Source: Rhytidiadelphus loreus
Taxonomy: Eukaryota; Streptophyta; Bryopsida; Hypnales; Hylocomiaceae
Direction: 5' to 3'
DNA length: 64,000 nucleotides
NCBI GenBank assembly: GCA_947034895.1
Contig: OX344765.1
Location: forward strand, 31,315,001 to 31,379,000
Positions within the stretch are counted from its first letter, which is position 1. Every line of letters starts with the position of its first letter. Both the position numbers and the translations under genes were made by a program. Below, one piece after another: positions 36,359 through 48,100 of this stretch. The notes beneath the pieces are model-generated. The model saw only the letters and a program-made list of their open reading frames with translations, searched no databases and was not told where the DNA came from.

Positions 36359-38374
36359 ACAATGGTCACAAGCCAAAGTTCAAATTTTGATGAAATACTC
36401 TATTTTTAGAATTTTAAATTGGAGTAGATCCAACACTTTGTAAGCATCATTTCATTAATTGGGCTCAAATCTCCAAAGAATCATTTGTTTTGGCTAAAAT
36501 TCAAATCAAGAACAAAGAGGGACAAGTTGCCAAAACACACAAAAAAAGGCATCTTTTGTCATTTCTTTTATAAATCTTCATTTCTAGAATATCCAATATA
36601 CCTCAATGACATAATTTCCTCCAACATCTAGTGCACACATTCAAAGAACTCTAAAAATATAAATTGGATGAAAAATTGTTGGTTACTGATGAGCGAGATT
36701 GAATGATGATTGAATGCACAAGGTATGCTTATAGTTTACATGAAGCTAGAACATTAAATTTTTTCCTTACAACCATATTTATTTTTTACTAAATGTCATT
36801 TTTTCTATTCCAATTGATTGTAGACTATGGATGCCTACATATGTTTTTCCCACAAAATATGTACATATTAAAGTAATCACCCATATTGTTGATAACTATT
36901 TTGCCAAGGAGAGGTACATTATTTTGACCTTAAATATTCTTGCCAAAACTGAATAAAATTGAGCCAATTCATTCTTGGAAGAGATCACTTTCTCTTTGCA
37001 AAGAGCCTATGCTCACCTTTCCATTCTAAAGTATTTGTTGTGAACATTTAAGGGACTGTTGCTTTAACCCTGCTAATTTCTGTTTTAGGGCAATTTCAAG
37101 CTCAATAAAGAACCAAATGGGTTAAGTTGGATATCAAATCGAAGATAGTTCGATCAAATCCAATAAGATCATATCCCACTTCGAATCCTCAAAAATTGTG
37201 CACACCACCAATGGCTTGCAATCCACTTCTGTAATGGTGCTAATAGCTGATAGGAGACTATGCTGCTCACATACAATCCAGTAGGTCTCAGTGCCACTTG
37301 CAAGAAAAAAGTACGGTGAAAAGCAAAACAGTTGGCACCTCCTACTGGTACAGAAGGAAACACTGCCACAACCCTGGTTTAGAATGAAATACTGCCACTC
37401 TACTCACCAAGAGGAAGAGGAGACATGAATTACAACAGCATGCACAGAGCAGCAAAATACAAGTACAGAGTAGCAAAATACATGCATAGAATTAAGGTCG
37501 CGGGCGGACGTGAGAAAAGTCGAGAAGGCTAAATTTACACACAAGCAAGAGGACCTGGGACGCCACGCCTGCACTAGTCAAAAAGGAGAGATCCAGCTTT
37601 ACAAAACTCTTAAATTGAAATCCCCAAAGAACCTTCTAACTTGGTTGAACGGCAAAGCACAAGTTGGATGCAGCTCTGACAACCATATCAATAGAGCCTG
37701 TGTATGAAGGTTTGCCATAATTCTTGCCTTTCATGCATGAAAAATTTGTTTCAAATTTGAAAGGAAAAATTAAAGGTTTCGACCGAAATGAAAGGCAAAA
37801 CCCCTTCAATACACTGCCCGTCCTTCCTGTGTACTTCTAATATCACGTCTTAAGTTTCAACGGCTGAAATTTTGAACACCTAACTATAAAAGGATGCCTA
37901 CAATATAGCAGCAGCAGTATGAGCTGAACTAGCTGCTTGGAAAGTGTTGTTTTCCAGTTCTACAGCCCGGCAGAAGAGATCTGGGTAGAACCACCAGATT
38001 CGAAGTTCCTCCGCGATGTCTTACGGATGTCATTTCGTTGCAAGTCAATCCAAATTGACATATGTACCCAGGTCCATCCATCCAATGGCGTTTGAAGCCT
38101 GTGAGCAGGTCCGTCTCTTCCACTCAACTATCCTACTCCAAATACAATCCTAGTACTGTAACCCGTCTGCATAGGTGATACAACTCATATCAATATCATA
38201 TGAATATGAACCCAACTGTGCTGATAGCAAAGCATTAGCCTTCACCTCCAATCGCCCACATGGCATATCTTAAAATCTGCTACCATGAACGGAAACCTAG
38301 CTGACGATGCTTCGTTGCAATGCTTCGAAGGAACGGGTATACCTCGAGAATGAAGAAACCACATCAGTTCCGGA
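36359..38374. other. Intergenic region and probable 3' side of the CUE-like gene
   Basis: AT-rich up to about 37060, then of mixed composition to 38374. The last several hundred bases may be the 3' untranslated region of the minus-strand CUE-like gene. The frames at 37169-37369 and 37510-37707 have no recognisable product. Confidence 0.4.
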
Positions 38375-38971
38375 TCAATAAACATCCGGATGGTAACGTC
38401 CAGGCATCGAACTCGAATCTTGAGCCATGCGCAAGTGCATCCTCAGAGTGTAATTGTTCAATTCCAAGGAGCGCACTTGTTCCTGGTACTGCCCAATCAC
38501 TTGCTTCGCCTGTTGCAACTCCCGGGTCCGACCCTCGTGTTCTTGCTGCCGTTCGTGTTGGATCGCCACTGCCCGTTTCAGAATATGGCCTTCACGAAGC
38601 ATCACCTGCATCTTCTCTTTCAAATCGGCATTCTCTTTCTGCAATTCCTCCATGGCAATGGTGGATCGAGAGGCCACCGCATTCTCAACAGCTTCCAGCG
38701 CCAGCTTCCCCCGCACATGAGCGTCGTTCAAGTCCCTAGCATTGAGCATCTCCTTCACCAAATGCTCCACCCATCCTTCCGTCTCGGTTGGTCCAATGTC
38801 ACAGTGACTCGTTGTTGCAACCTCCGCTACATTTGCAAAAGAAACCCTCTCGACGTGATTCGGAGACCGCACAGGGGATCCACTAAGTGCGGGACGTAAA
38901 CGCTTGCTCCTCGGAGGCGAGCTCTGCTGCTCCTCAAAATGCGACCGCTTCCGAATCACCGCCGCAGACAT
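38375..38971 (-). CDS. CUE-protein-like coiled-coil protein lacking the CUE domain
   Basis: 198 residues starting MSAAVIRKRSHFEEQ. The N-terminus (RKRSHFEE, SPPRSKRLR, SGSPVRSP) and the C-terminal two thirds (GWVEHLVKEMLNARD, LKRAVAIQHERQQEHE, VIGQYQEQVRSLELNN, PGRYHPDVY) resemble the plant family annotated in Arabidopsis as Cue proteins (the At5g32440/At1g80040 type, from memory). In that family a ubiquitin-binding CUE domain lies between these two parts. Here the link is only about 30 residues and no CUE motif is seen. The C-terminal half should form a coiled coil. A leader intron at 39556-39040 has GTGAGT and TATAG borders, with a GC-rich first leader exon near 39557-39650. Confidence 0.7.
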   Translation of the reverse strand: MSAAVIRKRSHFEEQQSSPPRSKRLRPALSGSPVRSPNHVERVSFANVAEVATTSHCDIGPTETEGWVEHLVKEMLNARDLNDAHVRGKLALEAVENAVASRSTIAMEELQKENADLKEKMQVMLREGHILKRAVAIQHERQQEHEGRTRELQQAKQVIGQYQEQVRSLELNNYTLRMHLRMAQDSSSMPGRYHPDVY

Positions 38972-39039
38972 TGTGCGCCAATTGATTCGTAACCCTAACT
39001 CCTCCAAACTCCCCCTTAGGGTTTCCCTCCCACACTTCC

Positions 39040-39556
39040 TATAAACCAAAATAGTAACGAAATCCCAGAACCCGATTCCAGATCTAAGAATCTCGAAAAA
39101 TGCCTCCGCACATCCAAAGAGAACCGTCCCACTCCCCGAATTACGGCACACAAACACCTCGAACTAACGCAATCACCGTCCAACTCAAGAGTCAATGCTC
39201 CACGCGACGATCACCGCCCACAACAGACCACCTGCCGCACCCAAAATCCAACGCACATCGAAAGATGAGCATCAAGCCAAGAAACCACAACATGACACTT
39301 CCCAGCTCCCCCCCCAAAGCACAAAACTCCACCAATTGAACAAACGTCCTCCCACTCACCGCAATTCGCGGAAATTTCCATCACCCAGAGAACAAACAAA
39401 CAAAACAAGACATCAAAATCCAGATCACGCTCCAACTATCAAACCCCCCTAACCGATTCCAATGCGGAGAACAACCGCCAAACCCTAACCCTCGCCATTT
39501 CCTCCAGCAGCCACCTCAGAAGCCCAAAAAACAATCTCCACAGCCTGCGCACTCAC
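39040..39556 (-). other. Intron in the 5' leader of the CUE-like gene
   Basis: The donor CAG/GTGAGT at 39557/39556 and the acceptor TTTATAG/GAAG at 39040/39039 flank C- and A-rich sequence (as read on the plus strand). Placing the start codon about 70 bases after the acceptor is typical of plant leader introns. Confidence 0.55.
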
Positions 39557-39659
39557 CTGATGAATGGCCCTTGCAACGCCCGCCGGCGGCCTCCCTCACA
39601 CAAGGAAAAAACCCTGCGAGCTCTGGAGTTTATAATCAAGCTCTGCAGGAATTCGACAA

Positions 39660-42600
39660 TGGCGTGTGAGAGTGATGGACAATATAATAATAAAGGAGGT
39701 GGAAGAGAAGCTGGGCAGGAAGGCAGAGAGGGCTAGGCGGTGTTTGTCCTGGGTAGATGTGGGGACTTTGGTAGATGTTGTCATCTAGGTTTTGAGGGTG
39801 ATTTTCGAAGATGTTTGAGAGGTTGGTCGGTACGTGGCTGAGGAAGCTGGACATGTCAGAAGGCCTTGGGCCACCCAACACGGAACTTTATAATTGGCCT
39901 TCTGCTGTTCAAAATCTTGAGAAGGACGTTGGAAATGATTTTATTGGATGTACCGTATTAGGTATTTTTGTGGGGGCCCTTTAGAGACAAAAATTAGGAA
40001 GAAAATTAGGTGATTGTTCGAGACGCACATAGTATTATTAGGGCCACTTTACACCTAGAGTTGGGGCCAATTCCCCTTCGGCCTGATTGCACAAATTTCA
40101 GTCCCCTTTAGACTTAAGGTCATTTTCACCTACTCATTAGAATAAGATTGTAAAGGGGGCCAGTTATCTTGGCCTTGAGACTGAGAAGTCAAGCTGATTC
40201 AATAAAACCTAGAGGTCAGACCAATTCTCCTTGAATCCGATTGCACAAAATCCAATAGATCTGATTTGTTGAAAAAAATAACATTTTACAAAAAAAAGCT
40301 TTTTTAATTGAAATTTGACATTGGTCCCAAGGTCAAGAATTGTTATCCCATTCTTAGTGCACCCAATTCATTGAGCTTTGGCCATGGCAAATTATGTCAT
40401 TTTAGAATTAAAAAATTCATTCCACCAAATTAGCTTGGCCTCTAAGTATAAAGGGATTTGAAACGATTTTAGCCTTTGAACTAAACACAAGTGAGCATTA
40501 TAGGCCTCTTATACAACAAATTGGTCTAGCCTCTAGGTGTAAAGCAATCCTTATTAATCCCTAAGAGAGATTGCATCCACTATTTGGATTATTAATGTTT
40601 TGGAGAGCTTATTGTCGGAGCTATAGGGGATGGATGAAGTACATCAATCAATGATGTTAGAAAAATAATTTTTGTTTATTTTAAACAATGCGACATAGTC
40701 ACTTGGTACTTCATGATTGGTACTTCATGATTGTTGTGCAAGGTTTAGGATGAGTTCATGTAAGGGTGGGAAGGAAAGTAAAACTTATAGAAATGAAGAA
40801 ACGATGTTTAGATTCTACTCATATTATAATTTATTTTGCTAAAACCATTTGAAATCTACATCCGCCTTCCTCCCCTTTGAGTTTAAGGAAGTCGAGATGT
40901 TTTGTAGTAAATGGCTAGAGGTAGAACATAGTGCAATTGTGACATTTTTAACCCAATAAGAACATCGAAGGAATGCATGATTTTTAAGGAATTGAAGAAA
41001 TGAAGAGAGGACCTTTTCATTGTGGTGATAAGGCCACGTCTTTTTATATTAACCTCGTAAGGACGTTGAAGCCTAAAAGTGTTGATGGATAAACTTCAAG
41101 ATATTGTAGAAATGAAGAATGTACCTATTGGTTCAAAAATTGAATCATATTTGACAAAGTGCCTTCGTGATAGGTCTTCTCCTTTTAGGGTATAATAAGT
41201 AAGTTCCCTATAATAAATGGCTAGAGTTAGAACATTCTATAATTGTCATATTCTTGAACAAATAGAGACCAACAAGATGAGGTAACAACACCTTAAAAAT
41301 GTCTAGATAAGGATTTGAATATAGTTTCTAATATTGATTTGATATTTTTGGTTTTGGTCTTATTTGGCACACCATGAAAGGGATTCTAGATTATTATTAT
41401 AGAATACATTTTTTAATGCTTTGAATGAATAAATTATGAATTTTCAAAGTGTTGAAAATGAATGTGTCTAAAATCAACCCTACATTCTTATAAATATAAC
41501 GTTTATACTTTAGACACGAATTTCTAAAAGTTGATTTTAGGTGCATTTTTGTTATGAAATCTAAATCAACTACACACTTCATTAGAGCACCTCATTTGCA
41601 TGGATTGATATTGTTATAACTATTGCCATCAAGCACGATCATTACTTTAAAGTAGCCAAAATTATAATAGTTTTTAAATTTAAATTTAAATAAAATCAAG
41701 TGTGTTAATTTCTTTTGTCAATATTTTACTTTTAAAATGAATTAATTAAAATATACAATTTTTTTGTAATATATCATTCACACCATTGCATTTTACAATG
41801 CTTGTTTAATTCTTCAATGAGATTGAATATACATTTAGTCGTTCATTACATTTTATAATGTGCACTTTGTTTAATTATATAATACTATTTTCTAGCAATG
41901 TAGTTATAAACATAAATACTTAATTGATTAGTTTATGATTCAACTAATTAGGTTTAGCATGTCTAATTAATAGTTGTATAAATAAACCAAGCAAACTATA
42001 ACATTTACTAGACCAAAGCTATTCAACCATCTTTAATATGACCTTCTTATAAATGACATTTATGAACATTCTATACACTTTCACAATATTATTGTTTAAA
42101 GTACATTTGTCTCACATCCAAATGACAAAGTATTTGACCTGTAATATAATTGCCTTCTAAGTAGTCAAATTAAGGGGGGTAGAGAGTATTACAAACTCCA
42201 AAAAATATTTAGTTTTATAAACTAGAAGCTCATATTTTGAAGAAGAATCTGGCCCTTAATCAAAGTCAATCCTTTACTATCAAAGTGAACCTTAGTCAAG
42301 GACAATCAACCTCAAAATTGTACATGTCAATTCAAGGTTTTACCAACATTGTCAAATTAGAGAGCTTTGTACAAAAGGGGTGGAGGTCAATCAAATATCT
42401 TTAATGAATTAGAATCTAAGATTTATATATAGGAGTATTCTATATCCACTATATCCTTGTACATCCTTTATTGCCCAAGGAAGTAAAATCTACCTACCTA
42501 AGATTTACTTATACGAAGGTAAGTACAAGTCTAAGATCAACTATTATAAATGCAAAATTTGATCCAAGGTATATGGATCTATTTTAGATCTTGTAAAGAT

Positions 42601-42697
42601 TTTTGGCCATGAAAAATTTGGCTTATTGACAACATAGGAAATTAGGAACAATTGACTTTTACCTCTAAATTTTAAAATTTTCATTAAAAAATATATT
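39660..42697. other. Intergenic, AT-rich, no gene seen
   Basis: The promoter of the CUE-like gene lies at the left end. At 40060-40260 two related blocks (CCAATTC.CCTT..., GATTGCACAAA) recur about 150 bp apart. A copy of the CACCTATTGGTTC repeat is at 41030-41190. The rest has no features I can name. Confidence 0.4.
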
Positions 42698-42925
42698 TTA
42701 ACCCATAAACGATTCAGGGATGTTTTTTAGCCAATCAATGACAAAGAATCTCTCCATGTAGGAAAGAAATGCAACTATTTATCTACCAAATTTTGTGTGA
42801 AAAAAGAAAATCTTCTACAATAGTTTGTCTTCCAATGAATGTTTTTTCATTTTTTTAAGCCAACAATTCACATGGTATCCAAACAAGTGATTTCCATGGT
42901 GACCAACTCATCCTTTAAGGGTTAA
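42698..42925 (-). mobile_element. TTAA element, family B (228 bp), inverted copy
   Basis: The ends are TTAACCCATAAACGA and CCTTTAAGGGTTAA. The interior, read on the minus strand, matches 26608-26841 (words GGTCACCATGG, AAGACAAACTATTG). Confidence 0.85.
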
Positions 42926-43202
42926 AGAAAATGTAAAACAACAAACTTGAATAGATACTTATAACCAACCTTCCCAATAGACATTGCAAGGTGCCTAAAC
43001 ATGACCCTAAAACAAAAATCAAATTGGTAAATGCACTTGGATTTGGAATTGGAAGGGAGTCTCAAAGAGACAATTGAAGTGTACTTTATAATTCAAGCAA
43101 GGAACAGAATGAAAACACAATGTTTTTTTCATTCTACACTAATTTAAAATAGTGTGACTTGGTACATTAGTGCCACATTCACTGACAAAATAAATCAATG
43201 TA

Positions 43203-43613
43203 AGGTAACATGCTCTAAAAGCGCCCATTTACGGGCTGTTCCACCTTTTTCATATGCTTATAGAGACCATAAGAATTTTGGATTATTTTTCAGAGAAAAG
43301 ACAAATGAATTTGCCAGAGAACCCAAGTGGTTTCATAATTTTCCAAGCATTTTTGAATTACTTATGGATTTTCAAAGATTTCAAGCATAGGCACCTATTT
43401 GTGACTATAGGTCTCCCAAAATGCATCCACTTACAACTTGTAAAGAAATTTGCAGAAATCAAAGACAATGATTGGCTCTTACAATAGAAAAACAATTTTT
43501 CCTTGATGCATTCAATTGCTAAAGTGGTCCATTTAAAGATCACCCCATCTCCATTTTCCACCTAAAAATAGGGGCGGTTTGAAGAAGATGGGCACATTTA
43601 GAGCATGTTACCT
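43203..43613. mobile_element. MITE with about 28-bp terminal inverted repeats
   Basis: The left end AGGTAACATGCTCTAAAAGC and the right end TTTAGAGCATGTTACCT are complementary over about 28 bp with a few mismatches (the pairing continues into GCCCAT/ATGGGC). The flanks are TA on both sides (43201-43202 and 43614-43615), consistent with a TA duplication. The 411-bp interior is non-coding. It resembles Tc1/mariner-type MITEs only in target and size, so the superfamily is uncertain. Confidence 0.75.
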
Positions 43614-43769
43614 TAATAAGTGACCATCCAAGTTTGAAAATTCCAAATACCAAGATCCAAGTTTCTAAATACCTTTATTTTATGGAAGCTGCAACCAACA
43701 GGGTATTTTTTGTCATTTGCCATAGTGCAAAATCATAGTGCAAAATCAAACTTCTCCACAAGTGTTGCA

Positions 43770-43988
43770 TTAGTGAATACAGGGAACAAAGAGCTGTGGG
43801 AGTCCAATGACTTGGGTTTCCTCTAGTAGCACTTCGCCAAAGCCCAGACAGTGCAGTAGGTTTTCAGAGTCATTGCCAAAAAAGAAATCCATCCAGGCAA
43901 TGCAAAACCTTTCTGCAGAATTTGAAATGTATTGAGGATTAAACGGATGGCACAAATCATGAATCATCTCCAATAAAGGATGGGAAAC
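43770..43988 (-). other. Exon-like segment, unassigned
   Basis: A strong acceptor (CTCCTGCAG/GTTTCC at 43989/43988) opens a 72-codon frame that starts VSHPLLEMIHDLCHP and ends with TAA. The composition looks coding, but I do not recognise it. It begins in phase 0. A cryptic donor in the last RNase H1 exon (45190/45189, AGG/GTATGC) would also be phase 0, so an alternative RNase H1 3' end is possible but unproven. Confidence 0.3.
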
Positions 43989-44322
43989 CTGCAGGAGTGG
44001 AAGCAATGCAAATTTCAGAGAGGCATTTCAGTAACAACTGCTCCTTCCTTTCAATGCTTCAATGCTCCTGATTATTGTTGAATACAACTCCCAGTACCCA
44101 CATTAGAGGGTACAGTACGAGCCTCTCTGTTCTCGAAAAGATATGAGCGTTCTCGAAAATATTATCATATCCTGTGCCCAAGATCTACAAAAGAAGGGAT
44201 GACATTCTAATATTACAGTTAAAATTGAAGTGGGGGGGAAGTAATATCCCCTTATTTGGCTTGATGAAGAATACATGATCAGACTGCAGAGTCTTTTGTG
44301 TAATGTCTTGAGTGTTTGGAGA

Positions 44323-44451
44323 TTAGCGCTTGCGTGACTTGGCAAAGTCAGAACTACAAAAGGAGCCTGCACATCCACTTCCAAAGCCATGAGATATGTA
44401 GCCTCTCATGATAGCAAAAACTTCTTTTACATAGCACTCTAAAACGGTGTT
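44323..44451 (-). other. Exon-like segment, unassigned
   Basis: A strong acceptor (CAGTTGCAG/AACACC) opens a 42-codon frame ending in a basic tail SDFAKSRKR and TAA. It is phase-compatible with the same cryptic donor at 45190/45189. It could be an alternative terminal exon of the RNase H1 gene, part of another gene, or chance. Confidence 0.3.
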
Positions 44452-45126
44452 CTGCAACTGTGTATGTGTACAACAGTAACGGGGAGTGTAAGATTTGATT
44501 CCTAGGAGCAACCCTTGCTATCTCGGTTATCTCAAATTCTAGGCCGACTTTGAGGCGGATTGTTGCCGTGGTGTATATGTCAAGACCCCTCAAAAGCTTG
44601 AAGATCGATAGTGTCTTACCCCTAAACTGTTGAGGGACCCTTGAGGTTTACACCAGCTAGAGATTGCCCATTTGAGTAACACAAATTAGGCCAAAATTTT
44701 GAAATAACTAGAGAAGCAAAAACTAAGAAGTGGAATCTCCCACGCACCCAATCTTACACTCCCTAATGATCAGAAATATCCATAAAACAAAATGTTAATT
44801 GGAGTGTTGCATTAAAGTTGCCACAAAAGCTTTTAGAGTCTGAGAAGGAAATATAGAATGAATGTAGTCATGAGAGCTACCTCACAGTCATGTTAGTAAA
44901 GCACCTCCTTGTCAAAGCCCAACTTGAACTACTAACCTGCACATGCCACATGGAGCGTACTAAGTTTACTGTTAAAAACCTGCAGTGAAAATAAAGGTAC
45001 AGGTCTCCAGTCTATCGTTATGGAAACGAAGCACACATAATATGCACGACGACCTTGTCCACAAAGTTGAAATACAAAACTTTGAAAGCACAAATTGTCA
45101 ATACCAAAACAGAAAAACAGGACAAG

Positions 45127-48100
45127 TCAAACATAAGAGAGGGAGTAACTAGGAATAACAAAGTGCCATGCAGGATAAGCATAGCATACCCTAGGTCTTG
45201 CTACTAAAGCAAGGGCTCGTATAGCCTTCGTAGGAGAAAATGTGTTCCGTAACCACTGGGCTCCTACCACAGGAGAAGGGCGAAAGCCCAAATAGTAGGA
45301 CTTGCAGGCCAGCCGCAATTGAGAGCTCTGCGAAAAATCAAAAGCTCCGTACGTTTTACTTTCCCTGCACTGTCGCCAGTCGGAGCCCCCCAAAAGCGTA
45401 GCCTCCGTCTTCCCAGTCCTTGCACTGGGAAATGAGCTCACAAACTTTGTCTCTGCAACAGAGAATAAATATCCAGAAAATTCTCAAACTAGGAAAAAAA
45501 ATAAGGGCGTTAAAACGCTACAGAGGCAGGCAACATCACTTCCGCAGGGTTTAGTCAACATGGCATAGATACTAAATAAAAAGCTCTTTCTTTTCCTCAT
45601 TTCATGAATTTTCAGGAAGATCACTCGTTCTTCATTGCTCATGTACCACATATGATACCTAAAGTCAGCTGGAATGACAAAAGGGAATCTTCAGTCGTTC
45701 TTGTTGTTCCTTTTAGTGTGGTAGCCACTTGCACTTAATGACATGGTTCCACTTCAGTGACTTTCCTTGGTGTGGTAAGCCTCTAAGACACCTGCCTAAG
45801 TTGACCACAAATAGAAGTTATGGCATCTCAATGTAACGGATACCCTAGAGGGAATTAAAAAGACGGGTAGTTGTGATACCTGGTAGAGAAACGGCTTCAT
45901 TTGCTAGCTTGTCAGCCGCTATATTGAACTCCTGCATAGAGTAGAAGGTAATAAAATGTCAAGTGACAACTAATTGCCACCATTTGAGACATAACTGCCA
46001 AGGTCTCAGAGCTTCATTTCTGACCATATCTCCACTTTAGCTTCACTCTCCTGCAAATTGCCCCACATGGACAAGGTGGAATCGAGCACATAACATCATT
46101 TTGATCGCACTTACTTCGCTCAGCACGACAAACCTATGACAAAAAATTGTGCCGAGTCAAACCTAAATTAAATGTGCTCCATCTTTCAATAATTTAATGA
46201 TGCTAGAAATTGGGAATGAAGAGAACGTACTCGGTCGACATGCAGTACAGAAAATTCTGAGAAATTCTCAATCAACCTTTGTGCCTCTCTACACAAAATG
46301 GCAAGCGTCGGTTGATTCACTTTCCACCTACCTAAGACCTGCACCGCAGACCCCAACACTGCAGATTGAAAACACTATTCTTATAACAGTGCTGCAAGTC
46401 ATTTTTCACAAAGTGAGGGCTCAGGGTTATAAACGATTGATTGGTTGTAAATTCGACTAATCAAAATGTGAAAATACAACTCAAATGGGATCAAATTTAA
46501 TTTCAACAGAATCATTGAAGAACATTGCACGCGTTGGTCAATAAATAAATAAAATGGGGCAATTTGCACAAAGCCAGAAAAACGGTACTGTACTAAAGCT
46601 TTGCAACAAAGGTACCCGAAGAAAATCAAGCATACCTGTTCACAAACAAGTTTAGAATCCCCTTGAACCCTCACTCGATAGATTCCTCTGTCAAGCGCTC
46701 CCTTCAAACCTAATATGAATGCTCGGTATTCTGCGACGTTGTTTGTTGCTGACCCAATTCCCTCTCTGAGCTCACACACCTACATTCACAACAAATCAAT
46801 GCAACGATATCCTCAAAATACAACCTCTCATTAAATCAAATTGTATTCAAATTGCAACAATTACTACATGGGAGGCACTGAACACTCTGTATGAATTGAG
46901 AATGCAGATAGTGAAAATACAAAAGGTGAAAAATCGAAGCAAGGAATATCGAAAATCATTGAACAGCAATACCACCCAAAGAGCAAAAACGTACCACAGA
47001 CCCATCAGGACGCCGCACCAAAGCCCCAGAGCCAGCCGGACCTGGATTGCTTTTTGAAGCACCATCATATTCCACTTGGTATACATCATCCTGCAAGAAA
47101 GAACACCATCGTACATTGTAAAGAAAATCCTGTAAGTAACATGTACTCATACCACAGGTACAAATAACATAAACTCCATGCTAACAAAAGAGCTTTCTTG
47201 ACAAGAGTCCTCTCGTTACAGGCCATGTAGAAGGTTTGCTGACTAACTTGCCAATGAAGGGAGAAGTGATGTATTCTGTCATCACGTAGACTACTTTCTA
47301 TAGCAACCAAAAAAGTTTCAACAAACTCCAGCTATTGCTGCGTACAGTTTTGTCCACCAAGAAGGTATTACACATATTAGCAGGTGTCATAGTTCAAGAC
47401 TTGTGCTCTTAGAAAGAAGGCGATTTGGTAAACGGAATTTGAAATCTCCAGGATGAGGGCAAGAGATGAGATTATGGGGCTCAGAATCACACAGCTGAAA
47501 TCCCCAACTCTGACAACCCCAATTCCCAGCTATTCATTTATGGATTAAATATCGTCAAAATTTGTATTTAAGGACGAAAATGTGATTATTTAGCCAGATT
47601 TTAAAGCAATCTTGTTAAAAATCTGTTGTAAATCGCCATAAATTGTAGTGCAGCTACCTAAATAACACAAATCTTTGCAAAATAAGCCAAATTAATAGAC
47701 TCAAACCAATTTTTTGATCCCACCCCACCAGAAAACGAAAAAGCAAAACAAGAAAGGCTGCATCTACCTCAGATTCAGCAATAAACTCACCGCTAAGCTT
47801 TCCGAAGCTCCCGAAGCTCCCGTCGTATCTACAGCCTGCAAACAACCAAACAGTATCTCTTAGAGACCAAAATGCAGTTCCACAATAGTCTTACCTTCTC
47901 AATTACAATCAACCCTAAAACAACAACACTCACACAAAACACACATTGCAAATTTCGAAAACGTTGTGCTCACACACACACCGCAGCTGTGGTGGACGAT
48001 CGCCCGAATCTTGGCGTCGCGGAACCGGTACGCTTCACCTTCACCACTTTCGGAGACTTGGATTTAGAAATGGCTGGAATCAATAGCAAGGTCGAACCAC

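Noticed and set aside
46399..47150. RNase H motifs as a retrotransposon remnant
   Set aside because: The domain is spread over phase-matched exons, keeps all four catalytic acids, has the cellular RNase H1 hybrid-binding domain upstream and has no reverse transcriptase, integrase or LTR around it.
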